A stretch of 64,000 bases of DNA from Malikia spinosa (GTDB lineage Bacteria > Pseudomonadota > Gammaproteobacteria > Burkholderiales > Burkholderiaceae_C), in NCBI RefSeq assembly GCF_002980625.1, contig NZ_PVLR01000012.1, positions 62,001 through 126,000 of the forward strand, in the 5' to 3' direction. Below the pieces are notes generated by a model. It had not been told where the DNA came from and made no database searches. It was given only the letters and a program-made list of their open reading frames with translations. A program made the position numbers and the translations under genes. This document shows positions 52,699-60,195 of the stretch, piece by piece (within the stretch, counting starts at the first letter, position 1; the number at the start of each line of letters is the position of its first letter).

Positions 52699-52759
52699 AG
52701 TGTATTCAAAAATTGAGACATATTCAATAATTGAACGATATTCCACTTTTATGTATGAT
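52699..52759. promoter_or_regulatory. Two facing sigma70 promoters with TATTCAA repeats
   Basis: Plus: TTGAAC (52731-52736), 17 bp, TATGAT (52754-52759) for the AroE-like gene. Minus: TTGAAT (52722-52727), 17 bp, TACACT (52699-52704) for the Gfo/Idh/MocA operon. An 18-bp unit starting TATTCAA repeats at 52703-52720 and 52721-52738 (then TATTCC), overlapping both -35 boxes; probably the IclR site. Confidence 0.65.
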
Positions 52760-52799
52760 CGGCCTCAAACGTTAACTTCCCTCTTTGGCAGAGACAGAC

Positions 52800-53594
52800 A
52801 TGACCCAGCTTCTCAATGGTGCGACGCGAGTGCATTTCATCGTCGGCGACCCGATCGCCCAGGTGAAATCCCCGGCTGGCGTGACCCAGGCCTTCAACGA
52901 TGCCGGCCACAACGCCATCTGCATCCCGGCCCATGTGACGCCGGCCAATCTGGCAGGCTGGCATGCCGGTGTCTCGCTGGCCGGCAACGTCGACGGCATC
53001 ATCGTGACCGTGCCGCACAAGTTCGCCTATCAGGCGCTGTGCGACACCAGCTCCGACCGTGCCGCCTTCCTGGGGGCTTGCAACGTCCTGCGTCGCAACG
53101 CCGACGGCCGTTGGCATGGCGACATGTTCGACGGCGTGGGCTATGTCGAGGCCATGCGCAGCAAGGGGGTGACGCTCGAAGGCAAGCGCGCGCTGCTGGT
53201 CGGTGCCGGTGGTGCCGGCTCGGCGATCGCCTATTCGCTGGTCACCGGCGGCGTCAGCCAGCTCGCGATCCACGACCCGGACCTGAACCGGCGCGACAGC
53301 CTGGTGCAGCGCCTGGGCAGCCTGGGCCTGTGCCCGGTGGTGGCGGGCAGCCCCGACCCGAGCGGCTACGACATCGCGCTCAATGCCACCCCGATCGGCA
53401 TGAAGGAGGGCGATCCGCACCCGATCGACTCAAGCCGCTTCACGCCCGAGATGTTCGTCGGCTGCGTGATCACCGCGCCGGCCGTGCCGCCCATGATCCA
53501 GGCCGCGCGCGAGCTGGGTTGCAACACCCTGATCGGCGCCGACATGTTCGCCCGGGTGCGCGACCTGATGGTGGCCTTCCTGCTGGAGCAATAA
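52800..53594 (+). CDS. Shikimate dehydrogenase-like enzyme (AroE family, second copy)
   Basis: 264 residues. Catalytic Lys in TVPHKFAYQ and Asp in GDMFDGVGYVE are kept, and the nucleotide loop is GAGGAGSAIAYSL followed by an acidic HDPDLN (NAD preference inferred). The shikimate-carboxylate motif is altered: GDPIAQVKSPAG replaces the usual H-S-x-SP-x-x-HN, losing the Ser/His residues. A substrate other than shikimate is likely. ATG 52800 is preferred to the TTG 5 codons upstream. The next flavoprotein gene follows directly (TAA then ATG). Confidence 0.85.
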   Translation: MTQLLNGATRVHFIVGDPIAQVKSPAGVTQAFNDAGHNAICIPAHVTPANLAGWHAGVSLAGNVDGIIVTVPHKFAYQALCDTSSDRAAFLGACNVLRRNADGRWHGDMFDGVGYVEAMRSKGVTLEGKRALLVGAGGAGSAIAYSLVTGGVSQLAIHDPDLNRRDSLVQRLGSLGLCPVVAGSPDPSGYDIALNATPIGMKEGDPHPIDSSRFTPEMFVGCVITAPAVPPMIQAARELGCNTLIGADMFARVRDLMVAFLLEQ

Positions 53595-55349
53595 ATGCAA
53601 GTCCTGAGCCAGAACCTGCAAGCGATCCCGGAGCAGGACAGCTACGACCTGGTCGTGATCGGCGCTGGCGGCGCCGGCATGTCGGCCGCGCTCTACGCCG
53701 CGATCGACGGCGCCAAGGTGCTGCTGGTCGAAAGCACCGAACATGTCGGCGGCACCACCGCCTGGTCGGCCGGCACCACCTGGGTGCCGGGCAGCCACCA
53801 TGCGGCCAAGGTCAATCCGCAGGACAACCTGGCCGAGGCCAAGCGCTACCTCGACAATGCCATCGGCGAGCGCAGCGATCCAGCACTGCGCCAGGCCTTT
53901 CTCGACCATGGCAAGGCCGCAGTCGAGCAGATCGAGGCCCACAGCGAGCTGCGCTACCGTCCCTACCCGAAGCACCCGGACTATATCTCCGACCTCGGCG
54001 GCTCGACCCTGAGCGGGCGCGCGCTCGAGCCGCTGCCCTTCGACGGCCGCCTGCTCGGCGACCTGTTCCCGCTGATCCGTCCGCCGATCCCCGAGTTCAC
54101 CGTGCTCGGCGGCATGATGGTCGACCGCACCGACATCAACCACCTGCTGGCCATGACGAAGTCGCTGGCCTCGTTCAAGCATTCGGCCCGCATCATCCTG
54201 CGCCACCTGAAGGACCGCCTCAGCCACAGCCGCGGCACCCGCCTGGTGATGGGCAACGCCCTGACGGCGCGCCTGCTGTATTCGCTCTCGAAGCACGACA
54301 AGGTCACGCTGGCGCTCAACACCACGGTCGAGCATATCCACCAGAACGCCCAGGTTGGCCAGACCGGCCAGGCCGTTGACCGCGTGACGCTGCTGCAGAA
54401 CGGCCAGCGCCGCACGGTCAAGGTGCGCGGTGGGGTGGTGCTGGCCAGCGGCGGCTTCAACCGCAACCCGGAACTGCGCGCCAGGCTGCTGCCCGGCATC
54501 CCGCTCGACTGGTGTCCGGCTGCGCCGGGCCATACCGGCCAGGCCCATGAGCTGGCAGCCAGCCTGGGCGCGCATTACGGCCAGGGCGCCTTGTCCAACT
54601 CGTTCTGGGCTCCGGTGTCGCGGCGCCAGCGCCCGGACGGCAGCACCGCGGTGTTCCCGCATTTCGTGATGGACCGCGCCAAGCCCGGCTTCCTGACCGT
54701 GAACCAGGCCGGCGAGCGCTTCCTCAACGAAAGCACCTCCTATCACCTGTTCGGCCTCGGCATGCAGGCGGCGCACCAGCAAAGCCCCAGCATTCCGGCC
54801 TACCTGGTCTGCGACAGCGCCGCGCTGCAGCGCTACGGCGTCGGCATGGTGCGCCCCGGTGCCAGCGCCGGCCTGCTCAAGACCTTCCTCGATGACGGCT
54901 ACCTGACCCAGGGCGCGACCCTGGACGAACTGGCGGCCCGGCTCGGCATCAACGCCCAGGGCCTCAAGTCCAGCGTCGAGAAGATCAACGCCTACGCCCG
55001 GACCGGCATCGATCCGGACTTCGGCCGCGGCTCGACCGCCTATTCGCAGAACATCGGCGACGCCAGTGCCGGCGGCAAGAACCCCAACCTGGGGCCGCTG
55101 CGGCAAGGCCCGTACTACGCGGTCAAGCTCTATCCGGGAGACATCGGGGCCTGCACCGGCTTTGCCACCGATGCCAGCGCGCGCGTGCTGGGCGCCGACC
55201 AGCAGCCGGTCGCCGGCCTGTACGCGGTCGGCAACGACCAGCATTCGATCATGGGCGGCGTCTACACCGCGCCGGGCATCACGATCGGCCCGGGCCTGGT
55301 GTTTGCCTATATCGCGACCCGCGACGCGCTGGCGCGTGCGCGAGCCTGA
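53595..55349 (+). CDS. FAD-dependent oxidoreductase, 3-ketosteroid Delta1-dehydrogenase-like (copy 3)
   Basis: 584 residues. FAD motif VVIGAGGAGMSAALYAA with Glu (VLLVEST), GGTTAWSAGTTWVPGS, GVVLASGGFNRNP, and GGVYTAPGITIGPGLVFAY near the C-terminus. The Tyr is kept but the following Pro-Gly of KstD is Thr-Ala-Pro here, so it is the most divergent of the three copies. It abuts the AroE-like gene, suggesting consecutive oxidation steps on one ring substrate. The Bug receptor and TctBA genes lie downstream. Confidence 0.87.
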   Translation: MQVLSQNLQAIPEQDSYDLVVIGAGGAGMSAALYAAIDGAKVLLVESTEHVGGTTAWSAGTTWVPGSHHAAKVNPQDNLAEAKRYLDNAIGERSDPALRQAFLDHGKAAVEQIEAHSELRYRPYPKHPDYISDLGGSTLSGRALEPLPFDGRLLGDLFPLIRPPIPEFTVLGGMMVDRTDINHLLAMTKSLASFKHSARIILRHLKDRLSHSRGTRLVMGNALTARLLYSLSKHDKVTLALNTTVEHIHQNAQVGQTGQAVDRVTLLQNGQRRTVKVRGGVVLASGGFNRNPELRARLLPGIPLDWCPAAPGHTGQAHELAASLGAHYGQGALSNSFWAPVSRRQRPDGSTAVFPHFVMDRAKPGFLTVNQAGERFLNESTSYHLFGLGMQAAHQQSPSIPAYLVCDSAALQRYGVGMVRPGASAGLLKTFLDDGYLTQGATLDELAARLGINAQGLKSSVEKINAYARTGIDPDFGRGSTAYSQNIGDASAGGKNPNLGPLRQGPYYAVKLYPGDIGACTGFATDASARVLGADQQPVAGLYAVGNDQHSIMGGVYTAPGITIGPGLVFAYIATRDALARARA

Positions 55350-55375
55350 CGCTTACCCCGTGATTACCCTTGCTT

Positions 55376-55412
55376 TGATCGATGATCGTTCGGAAGTTGT
55401 CGATTGACGAAC
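55376..55412. promoter_or_regulatory. Regulatory motif pair upstream of Bug receptor 1
   Basis: TGATCGATGATCGTTC (55376-55391) and TGTCGATTGACGAAC (55398-55412). Read on the minus strand they match a pair before dctP at 60012-60047 (14 of 16 and about 12 of 15 positions) and resemble the IclR half-site GTTCGATArTCG. Confidence 0.4.
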
Positions 55413-55517
55413 ATCGCAAGGGTGCTCAGGTGGGCCCACTGGCCGCAAACGGGCATAGAGTGCACCACCTGCAGCCCCCCAGCTCTTCAACCTTTTTATC
55501 TTGACAGGAGACAGCAG

Positions 55518-56531
55518 ATGCAACACCACAAACGACAGATCCTGGGTGCAGCCCTGGTAGCCGTGGCCGCCGCCAGCGTCGGCGCCAACGCCTTTGCCCA
55601 GGCCTACCCGGCGCGTGACATCACGGCCGTGATCCAGTGGGGTGCTGGTGGCGGCACCGACGTGGCAATGCGTGCCTACGCGCCCTATGCCGAAGAGGCA
55701 CTCGGCAAGAAGATCGTGTTGCAGAACAAGCCCGGCGCGTCCGGTGCCATCGGTGCCAACTTCGTGCTGCAGCAGCCGGCCGACGGCTACACCCTGTTGA
55801 TGGGCGCCGAGCCGCAGTCGCTGTTCCGCGTCATGGGCACGGCCGATTTCGACTACGACAAGTTCTACCCGATCAACATCGCCGCCATTGCCAACACCGT
55901 GTTGCTGGTGGCGCGCGCCGATGCACCGTGGAACACGATGCAGGACCTGCTGAGCCATGTCCAGGCCAACCCGAACAAGGTCAAGCAGTACACCTCCGGC
56001 CCTGGTTCGGTGCCCTTCACCGTCAACGCCATGATCGGCAGCCTGACCAAGTTCGACACGATCCGGATTCCGTTCGACGGTGACGGTCCGGCGATCGCGG
56101 CGCTGCAAGGCGGCCATGCCGACATCGGCTTCATTGCCTCGGGTGCCGTGATCGAGCACATCAAGGCCGGCCGTCTGAAGGCACTCGGCGTGCTGAGCGA
56201 CAAGCCCTACCAGGGCATTCCGCCGATGACCGATGCGCCGTCGGTGCGCAACATCACCAAGTACCTGCCCTGGGGTGCCTGGTATGGCGTGTTCGTGCGC
56301 AAGGAAGCCCCTGACGAGGTCAAGGCCAAGCTGGTCGCGGCCTTCAAGAAGGCCGCCGAGACGCCCAAGTACCGTGAGTTCATGGCCAACCGTGGCACCA
56401 CGATCCTGAACCTCAGCGGCGCCGAAGCCGAGAAGTTCATCAAGAAATGGCAGTCGACCACGGCCTGGCTCTACCAGGGCGCTGGCGTGGCCAAGAAGAA
56501 CCCGGCCGAGCTGGGCATCGCCAAGCCCTGA
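55518..56531 (+). CDS. Tripartite tricarboxylate transporter receptor (Bug/TctC family), copy 1
   Basis: 337 residues from the ATG with CAGGAG upstream. Signal peptide about 1-28 (ending ANAFAQ). Bug fold: YPARDITAVIQWGAGGGTDVAMR at the ligand loop, NKPGASGAIG, DGYTLLMG, and GHADIGFIAS. Bug proteins bind carboxylates in the periplasm and hand them to TctAB, encoded next. It is 323/337 identical to copy 2 at 58.8 kb, though sequence outside the coding regions differs. Confidence 0.93.
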   Translation: MQHHKRQILGAALVAVAAASVGANAFAQAYPARDITAVIQWGAGGGTDVAMRAYAPYAEEALGKKIVLQNKPGASGAIGANFVLQQPADGYTLLMGAEPQSLFRVMGTADFDYDKFYPINIAAIANTVLLVARADAPWNTMQDLLSHVQANPNKVKQYTSGPGSVPFTVNAMIGSLTKFDTIRIPFDGDGPAIAALQGGHADIGFIASGAVIEHIKAGRLKALGVLSDKPYQGIPPMTDAPSVRNITKYLPWGAWYGVFVRKEAPDEVKAKLVAAFKKAAETPKYREFMANRGTTILNLSGAEAEKFIKKWQSTTAWLYQGAGVAKKNPAELGIAKP

Positions 56532-56645
56532 GTCTGGCCTGACCTGGGACCGGCCTGACATCCGTTGTCGGCCGGTCCCGGGCATCTTGTCAACGCAGTA
56601 CCCCCAGCCTGCCAGTTCTCTGGCTTACAAGAGGAGACATATTTC

Positions 56646-57152
56646 ATGCACACCAGCCATCCGCGGCTGCCCGGCGAGTTGACCTTCATGGTCCTGGCCG
56701 TGGCATTCAGCGCCTTCATGCTTTGGACTGCCTACGGCATTTCCCAGTTCGAATCGATCTCGTCGCCTGGCGTCTTCCCGATGCTCTGCGCCGCCTTGCT
56801 GCTGATCACGGGCCTGATGAGCCTGGTCAGCACCGCCAAGGCCCGGCTTCAGCTCGAAGGCGAGACCTTTTTCCAGCATTTCGTGCGCAAGCTCGCGCCG
56901 CTGCAGCTGGTGTTGTTCACGGTGTTGATCGTGGCCTATGCGCTGACGCTCGAGATCCTGGGCTTCCTGCTCGGCTCCTACCTGTTCCTGCTGCTGTCGA
57001 TGCAGGTGCTGGGCAGCAAGCGCATCGGCCTCAACCTGCTGGTGAGCGCCGTGGTGCTGGCCGCGATCTTTGTCGTGTTCCAGACCGCTTTCTCGGTCGT
57101 GCTGCCTGCGGGTAGCCTGGTCGGTCCCTATCTGCCGGAGTTCCTCAAATGA
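56646..57152 (+). CDS. tctB: Tripartite tricarboxylate transporter small permease TctB
   Basis: 168 residues with four membrane segments (about 18-38, 48-65, 85-110, 125-160), the TctB layout. ATG 56646 has GAGGAG upstream; the open frame extends earlier but without a ribosome site. It is translationally coupled to tctA through a 4 bp overlap. Confidence 0.87.
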   Translation: MHTSHPRLPGELTFMVLAVAFSAFMLWTAYGISQFESISSPGVFPMLCAALLLITGLMSLVSTAKARLQLEGETFFQHFVRKLAPLQLVLFTVLIVAYALTLEILGFLLGSYLFLLLSMQVLGSKRIGLNLLVSAVVLAAIFVVFQTAFSVVLPAGSLVGPYLPEFLK

Positions 57153-58642
57153 CCGAAATCCTGGGCTATTTCCTGATGTCCTGGCTCGATCCGATGATGC
57201 TGCTGCTGACCGCAGCGGGCACCTTCGCGGGCATCTATATCGGCGCGATCCCTGGCCTGTCGGTCACGATGGCGGTGTCGATCCTGGTCTCGTTCACCTT
57301 CAAGTGGGACGTCAACCACGCGCTGGCGCTGATCTCGGGCATCTACCTGGGTGGCGTCTACGGCGGCTCGCGCAGCGCGATCCTGCTAAACATCCCGGGT
57401 GCGCCGTCGGCCATCGCCACCGGCCTGGACGGCTTCCCGCTGGCCAAGCGCGGCGAGGCAGGCCAGGCCATCGGCCTGACCACGGTGGTCTCGGTCTATG
57501 GCGGCTTCATCGGCATCCTGGCCCTGGCCGTCGCGGCCCCGGCCGTTTCGGAGCTGGCGCTCAAGTTCGGTCCGCGCGAATACCTGCTGCTGGCCATGTG
57601 GGGCCTGCTGCTGGTGGGCAGCCTGTCGGGCGAGTCGCTGTCCAAGGGCATCTTCTCGGGCGCGCTCGGCGCGCTGATTGCCTGTGTCGGTCTCGACCCG
57701 ATGACGGGCGAGCAGCGCCTGACCTTCGGCAGCCTGCAGCTGTCGGCCGGCATCTCCTACATCGCGGCCATGATCGGCTTCTTCGGCGTCGCCGAGGTGA
57801 TCGCGCAGGTGCACGAGCTCAAGCTCAAGGCGGTCAAGCAGAACGTCAGCAAGATCATCCCGTCCTGGAGCCTGGTGCGCAAGCACCTGGGCCTGGCGAC
57901 CCGCACCTCCACTATCGGCGTGGTGGTCGGTGCGCTGCCGGGTGCCGGTGGCGACATCGCGGCCCTGATGGCCTACGACCATGCCAAGCGCACGGTCAAG
58001 AACCCGTCGCGTCCCTTCGGTGAAGGCGCTTACGAGGGCCTGGTGGCGCCCGAGTCGGCCAACAACGCGGCCGTCGGCGGTGCCTATGTGCCGATGCTGA
58101 CGCTGGGCATTCCGGGCGATGCGGTGACCGCCGTCATCATCGGCGCGCTCTACATCCACGGTCTCAAGCCGGGCCCGATGCTGATGATCGAGACCCCGCA
58201 CCTGTTCTGGTTCATCGTCGGCTCGCTCTGCCTGGCCAATATCTTCCTGCTGGTGTTCGGCCTGACCGGCATCAAGATCTTCGCCAAGATCGTCGAGACC
58301 CCCAAGCCGGTGCTGCTGCCGCTGATCCTGGTGCTGTCCGCCGTGGGCGCCTATGCCATCAACAACAACCCGGTCGATGTCTACTGGATGCTGGGCTTCG
58401 GCTTGCTGGGCTATTTGCTGAAGATGTACGGCTTCCAGGTCGGCCCGGTCATCCTGGGCATGATCCTGGGCCCGATGATGGACCGCAGCTACCGGCAGGC
58501 CATGATGTCGACCGGCAACGACGTCGGCCTGTTCGTGACCGAGTTCTTCACCACCCCGCTGTCGGCCATCATCCTGGCCGCCGTGGTCTTCACCGTGGTC
58601 AGCCAGACCCAGTGGTGGAAGAAGCTGCTGCGCCGCAGCTGA
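57149..58642 (+). CDS. tctA: Tripartite tricarboxylate transporter large permease TctA
   Basis: 497 residues, about eleven membrane segments. The signature GIYIGAIPGLSVTMAVSILV, the GGVYGGSRSAILLNIPGAPS loop, VGALPGAGGDIAALMAYDHA and SANNAAVGGAYVPMLTLGIPG are all conserved in TctA. With TctB and a Bug receptor it imports a carboxylate using the ion gradient. The substrate is unknown; the neighbouring ring dehydrogenases suggest a hydroxylated cyclic acid (inference). A strong terminator follows. Confidence 0.95.
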   Translation: MTEILGYFLMSWLDPMMLLLTAAGTFAGIYIGAIPGLSVTMAVSILVSFTFKWDVNHALALISGIYLGGVYGGSRSAILLNIPGAPSAIATGLDGFPLAKRGEAGQAIGLTTVVSVYGGFIGILALAVAAPAVSELALKFGPREYLLLAMWGLLLVGSLSGESLSKGIFSGALGALIACVGLDPMTGEQRLTFGSLQLSAGISYIAAMIGFFGVAEVIAQVHELKLKAVKQNVSKIIPSWSLVRKHLGLATRTSTIGVVVGALPGAGGDIAALMAYDHAKRTVKNPSRPFGEGAYEGLVAPESANNAAVGGAYVPMLTLGIPGDAVTAVIIGALYIHGLKPGPMLMIETPHLFWFIVGSLCLANIFLLVFGLTGIKIFAKIVETPKPVLLPLILVLSAVGAYAINNNPVDVYWMLGFGLLGYLLKMYGFQVGPVILGMILGPMMDRSYRQAMMSTGNDVGLFVTEFFTTPLSAIILAAVVFTVVSQTQWWKKLLRRS

Positions 58643-58652
58643 TCAGCCTCGG

Positions 58653-58679
58653 AGCCCGGGCCCTGTCCCGGGCTTTTTT
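58653..58679 (+). terminator. Rho-independent terminator after tctA
   Basis: AGCCCGGG (58653-58660), 6-nt loop, CCCGGGCT (58667-58674) and a T6 run (58674-58679). Confidence 0.88.
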
Positions 58680-58750
58680 CCGCAGCGACTGGGCCGGCAG
58701 GTTCGGGTTTTCATCCATAGACTGAACCGTAGCCGCTGCATAGAATCTCA

Positions 58751-58769
58751 ACTGGAATGGCATTCCAGT
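58751..58769. promoter_or_regulatory. Perfect palindrome ACTGGAATGGCATTCCAGT upstream of Bug receptor 2
   Basis: Nine-base arms around a central G, 44 bp before the copy 2 start codon. The TGGAAT...ATTCCA form resembles operators of IclR- or GntR-type regulators. Not present before copy 1, so the two receptors are probably regulated differently. Confidence 0.5.
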
Positions 58770-58813
58770 AAAACTGCTGCCAAACAGCAAAACCACCCCG
58801 TCAGGAGACAACC

Positions 58814-59827
58814 ATGCAAAACCATAAACGACAGCTCCTGGGCGCAGCCCTGGTAGCCGTGGCCGCCGCCAGCATCGGCGCCAACGCCTTCGCCCAGGCC
58901 TACCCGGCGCGCGATGTCACCGCCGTGATCCAGTGGGGTGCTGGCGGCGGCACCGACGTGGCAATGCGTGCCTATGCGCCTTACGCCGAAGAGGCACTGG
59001 GCAAGAAGATCGTGCTGCAGAACAAGCCTGGCGCGTCCGGTGCCATCGGCGCCAACTTCGTGCTGCAGCAACCGGCCGACGGCTACACCCTGCTGATGGG
59101 CGCCGAGCCGCAGTCGCTGTTCCGCGTCATGGGCACGGCCGATTTCGACTACGACAAGTTCTACCCGATCAACATCGCCGCCATCGCCAATACCGTGTTG
59201 CTGGTGGCGCGCGCCGATGCACCGTGGAACACGATGCAGGACCTGCTGAGCCATGTCCAGGCCAACCCGAACAAGGTCAAGCAGTACACCGCCGGTCCCG
59301 GCACCGTGCCCTTCACCGTCAACGCCATGATCGGCAGCCTGACCAAGTTCGACACGATCCGGATTCCGTTCGACGGCGATGGTCCGGCGATCGCGGCGCT
59401 GCAAGGCGGCCATGCCGACATCGGCTTCATTGCCTCGGGTGCCGTGATCGAGCACATCAAGGCCGGCCGCCTGAAGGCGCTCGGCGTGCTGAGCGACAAG
59501 CCCTACCAGGGCATCCCGCCGATGACCGATGCACCGTCGGTGCGCAACATCACCAAGTACCTGCCCTGGGGCTCCTGGTATGGCGTGTTCGTGCGCAAGG
59601 AGACGCCGGACGACGTCAAGGCCAAGCTGGTCGCGGCCTTCAAGAAGGCCGCCGAGACGCCCAAGTACCGCGAGTTCATGGCCAACCGCGGCACCACGAT
59701 CCTGAACCTCAGCGGTGCTGGCGCCGAGCAGTTCATCCAGCGCTGGCAGTCGACCACCGCCTGGCTCTACCAGGGCGCTGGCGTGGCCAAGAAGAACCCG
59801 GCCGAGCTGGGTATCGCCAGGCCCTGA
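58814..59827 (+). CDS. Tripartite tricarboxylate transporter receptor (Bug/TctC family), copy 2
   Basis: 337 residues, signal peptide as in copy 1. Only 14 residues differ between the copies, mostly conservative and concentrated at both ends; the ligand-binding loops are identical, so both should bind the same or very similar compounds. CAGGAG precedes the ATG. It is transcribed alone from its own promoter with a palindromic operator and ends at a terminator. Confidence 0.93.
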   Translation: MQNHKRQLLGAALVAVAAASIGANAFAQAYPARDVTAVIQWGAGGGTDVAMRAYAPYAEEALGKKIVLQNKPGASGAIGANFVLQQPADGYTLLMGAEPQSLFRVMGTADFDYDKFYPINIAAIANTVLLVARADAPWNTMQDLLSHVQANPNKVKQYTAGPGTVPFTVNAMIGSLTKFDTIRIPFDGDGPAIAALQGGHADIGFIASGAVIEHIKAGRLKALGVLSDKPYQGIPPMTDAPSVRNITKYLPWGSWYGVFVRKETPDDVKAKLVAAFKKAAETPKYREFMANRGTTILNLSGAGAEQFIQRWQSTTAWLYQGAGVAKKNPAELGIARP

Positions 59828-59868
59828 GACTGGCTGCAGCACAGTTCCCGCGGCTGCGGGACTGCATG

Positions 59869-59899
59869 GCCCGCGACTGCCTGGCAGCGCGGGCTTTTT
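59869..59899 (+). terminator. Rho-independent terminator after Bug copy 2
   Basis: GCCCGCG (59869-59875) pairs with CGCGGGC (59888-59894), followed by T5. Confidence 0.78.
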
Positions 59900-60011
59900 C
59901 ATGGGCCAGCCTGAACTTTTCAGCGCCTGTCTGCTGAACTGAATCTGGGCCAGGCGCGTCCCGGTCAGACGGCCGCTGGGCCTCGGGCATACTAGGACTA
60001 ACCCTATGACT

Positions 60012-60047
60012 GAACGTTCATCGATCGTGGGTGTTCGTTGATCGAGC
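60012..60047. promoter_or_regulatory. Regulatory motif pair upstream of the orphan dctP
   Basis: GAACGTTCATCGATCG (60012-60027) and GTTCGTTGATCGAGC (60033-60047), matching the pair before Bug copy 1 in opposite orientation. Confidence 0.4.
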
Positions 60048-60195
60048 TTCATGTGCAGGCCGCATGGCCTCAAGTCAGCGGCTTAAACCTAAAGTCCAGT
60101 CATCGAATCGAAGGCTGACCAGGCCGCTGTCATCCAGCCTGCTGGTTGGCAGTGGTGGGGCTTCCCTAGTTTTCCAATCATCAGGACATAGACAG

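Larger units (their letters stand above)
59828..60195. other. Intergenic region before the orphan dctP
   Basis: 368 bp with no supportable gene. It contains the terminator of Bug copy 2 (59869-59899), the regulatory motif pair at 60012-60047, and a leader of unknown length before dctP. Nothing else was recognised. Confidence 0.5.

Noticed and set aside
40718-55349. Steroid degradation cluster
   Set aside because: KstD-like proteins alone suggest it, but no ring-cleavage (hsa/tes), KshAB or sterol uptake genes are present, while shikimate-type enzymes and carboxylate transporters are.
55518-59827. Composite transposon formed by the two receptor copies
   Set aside because: The repeats are direct, coincide with intact coding genes, and no transposase or terminal inverted repeats are visible.
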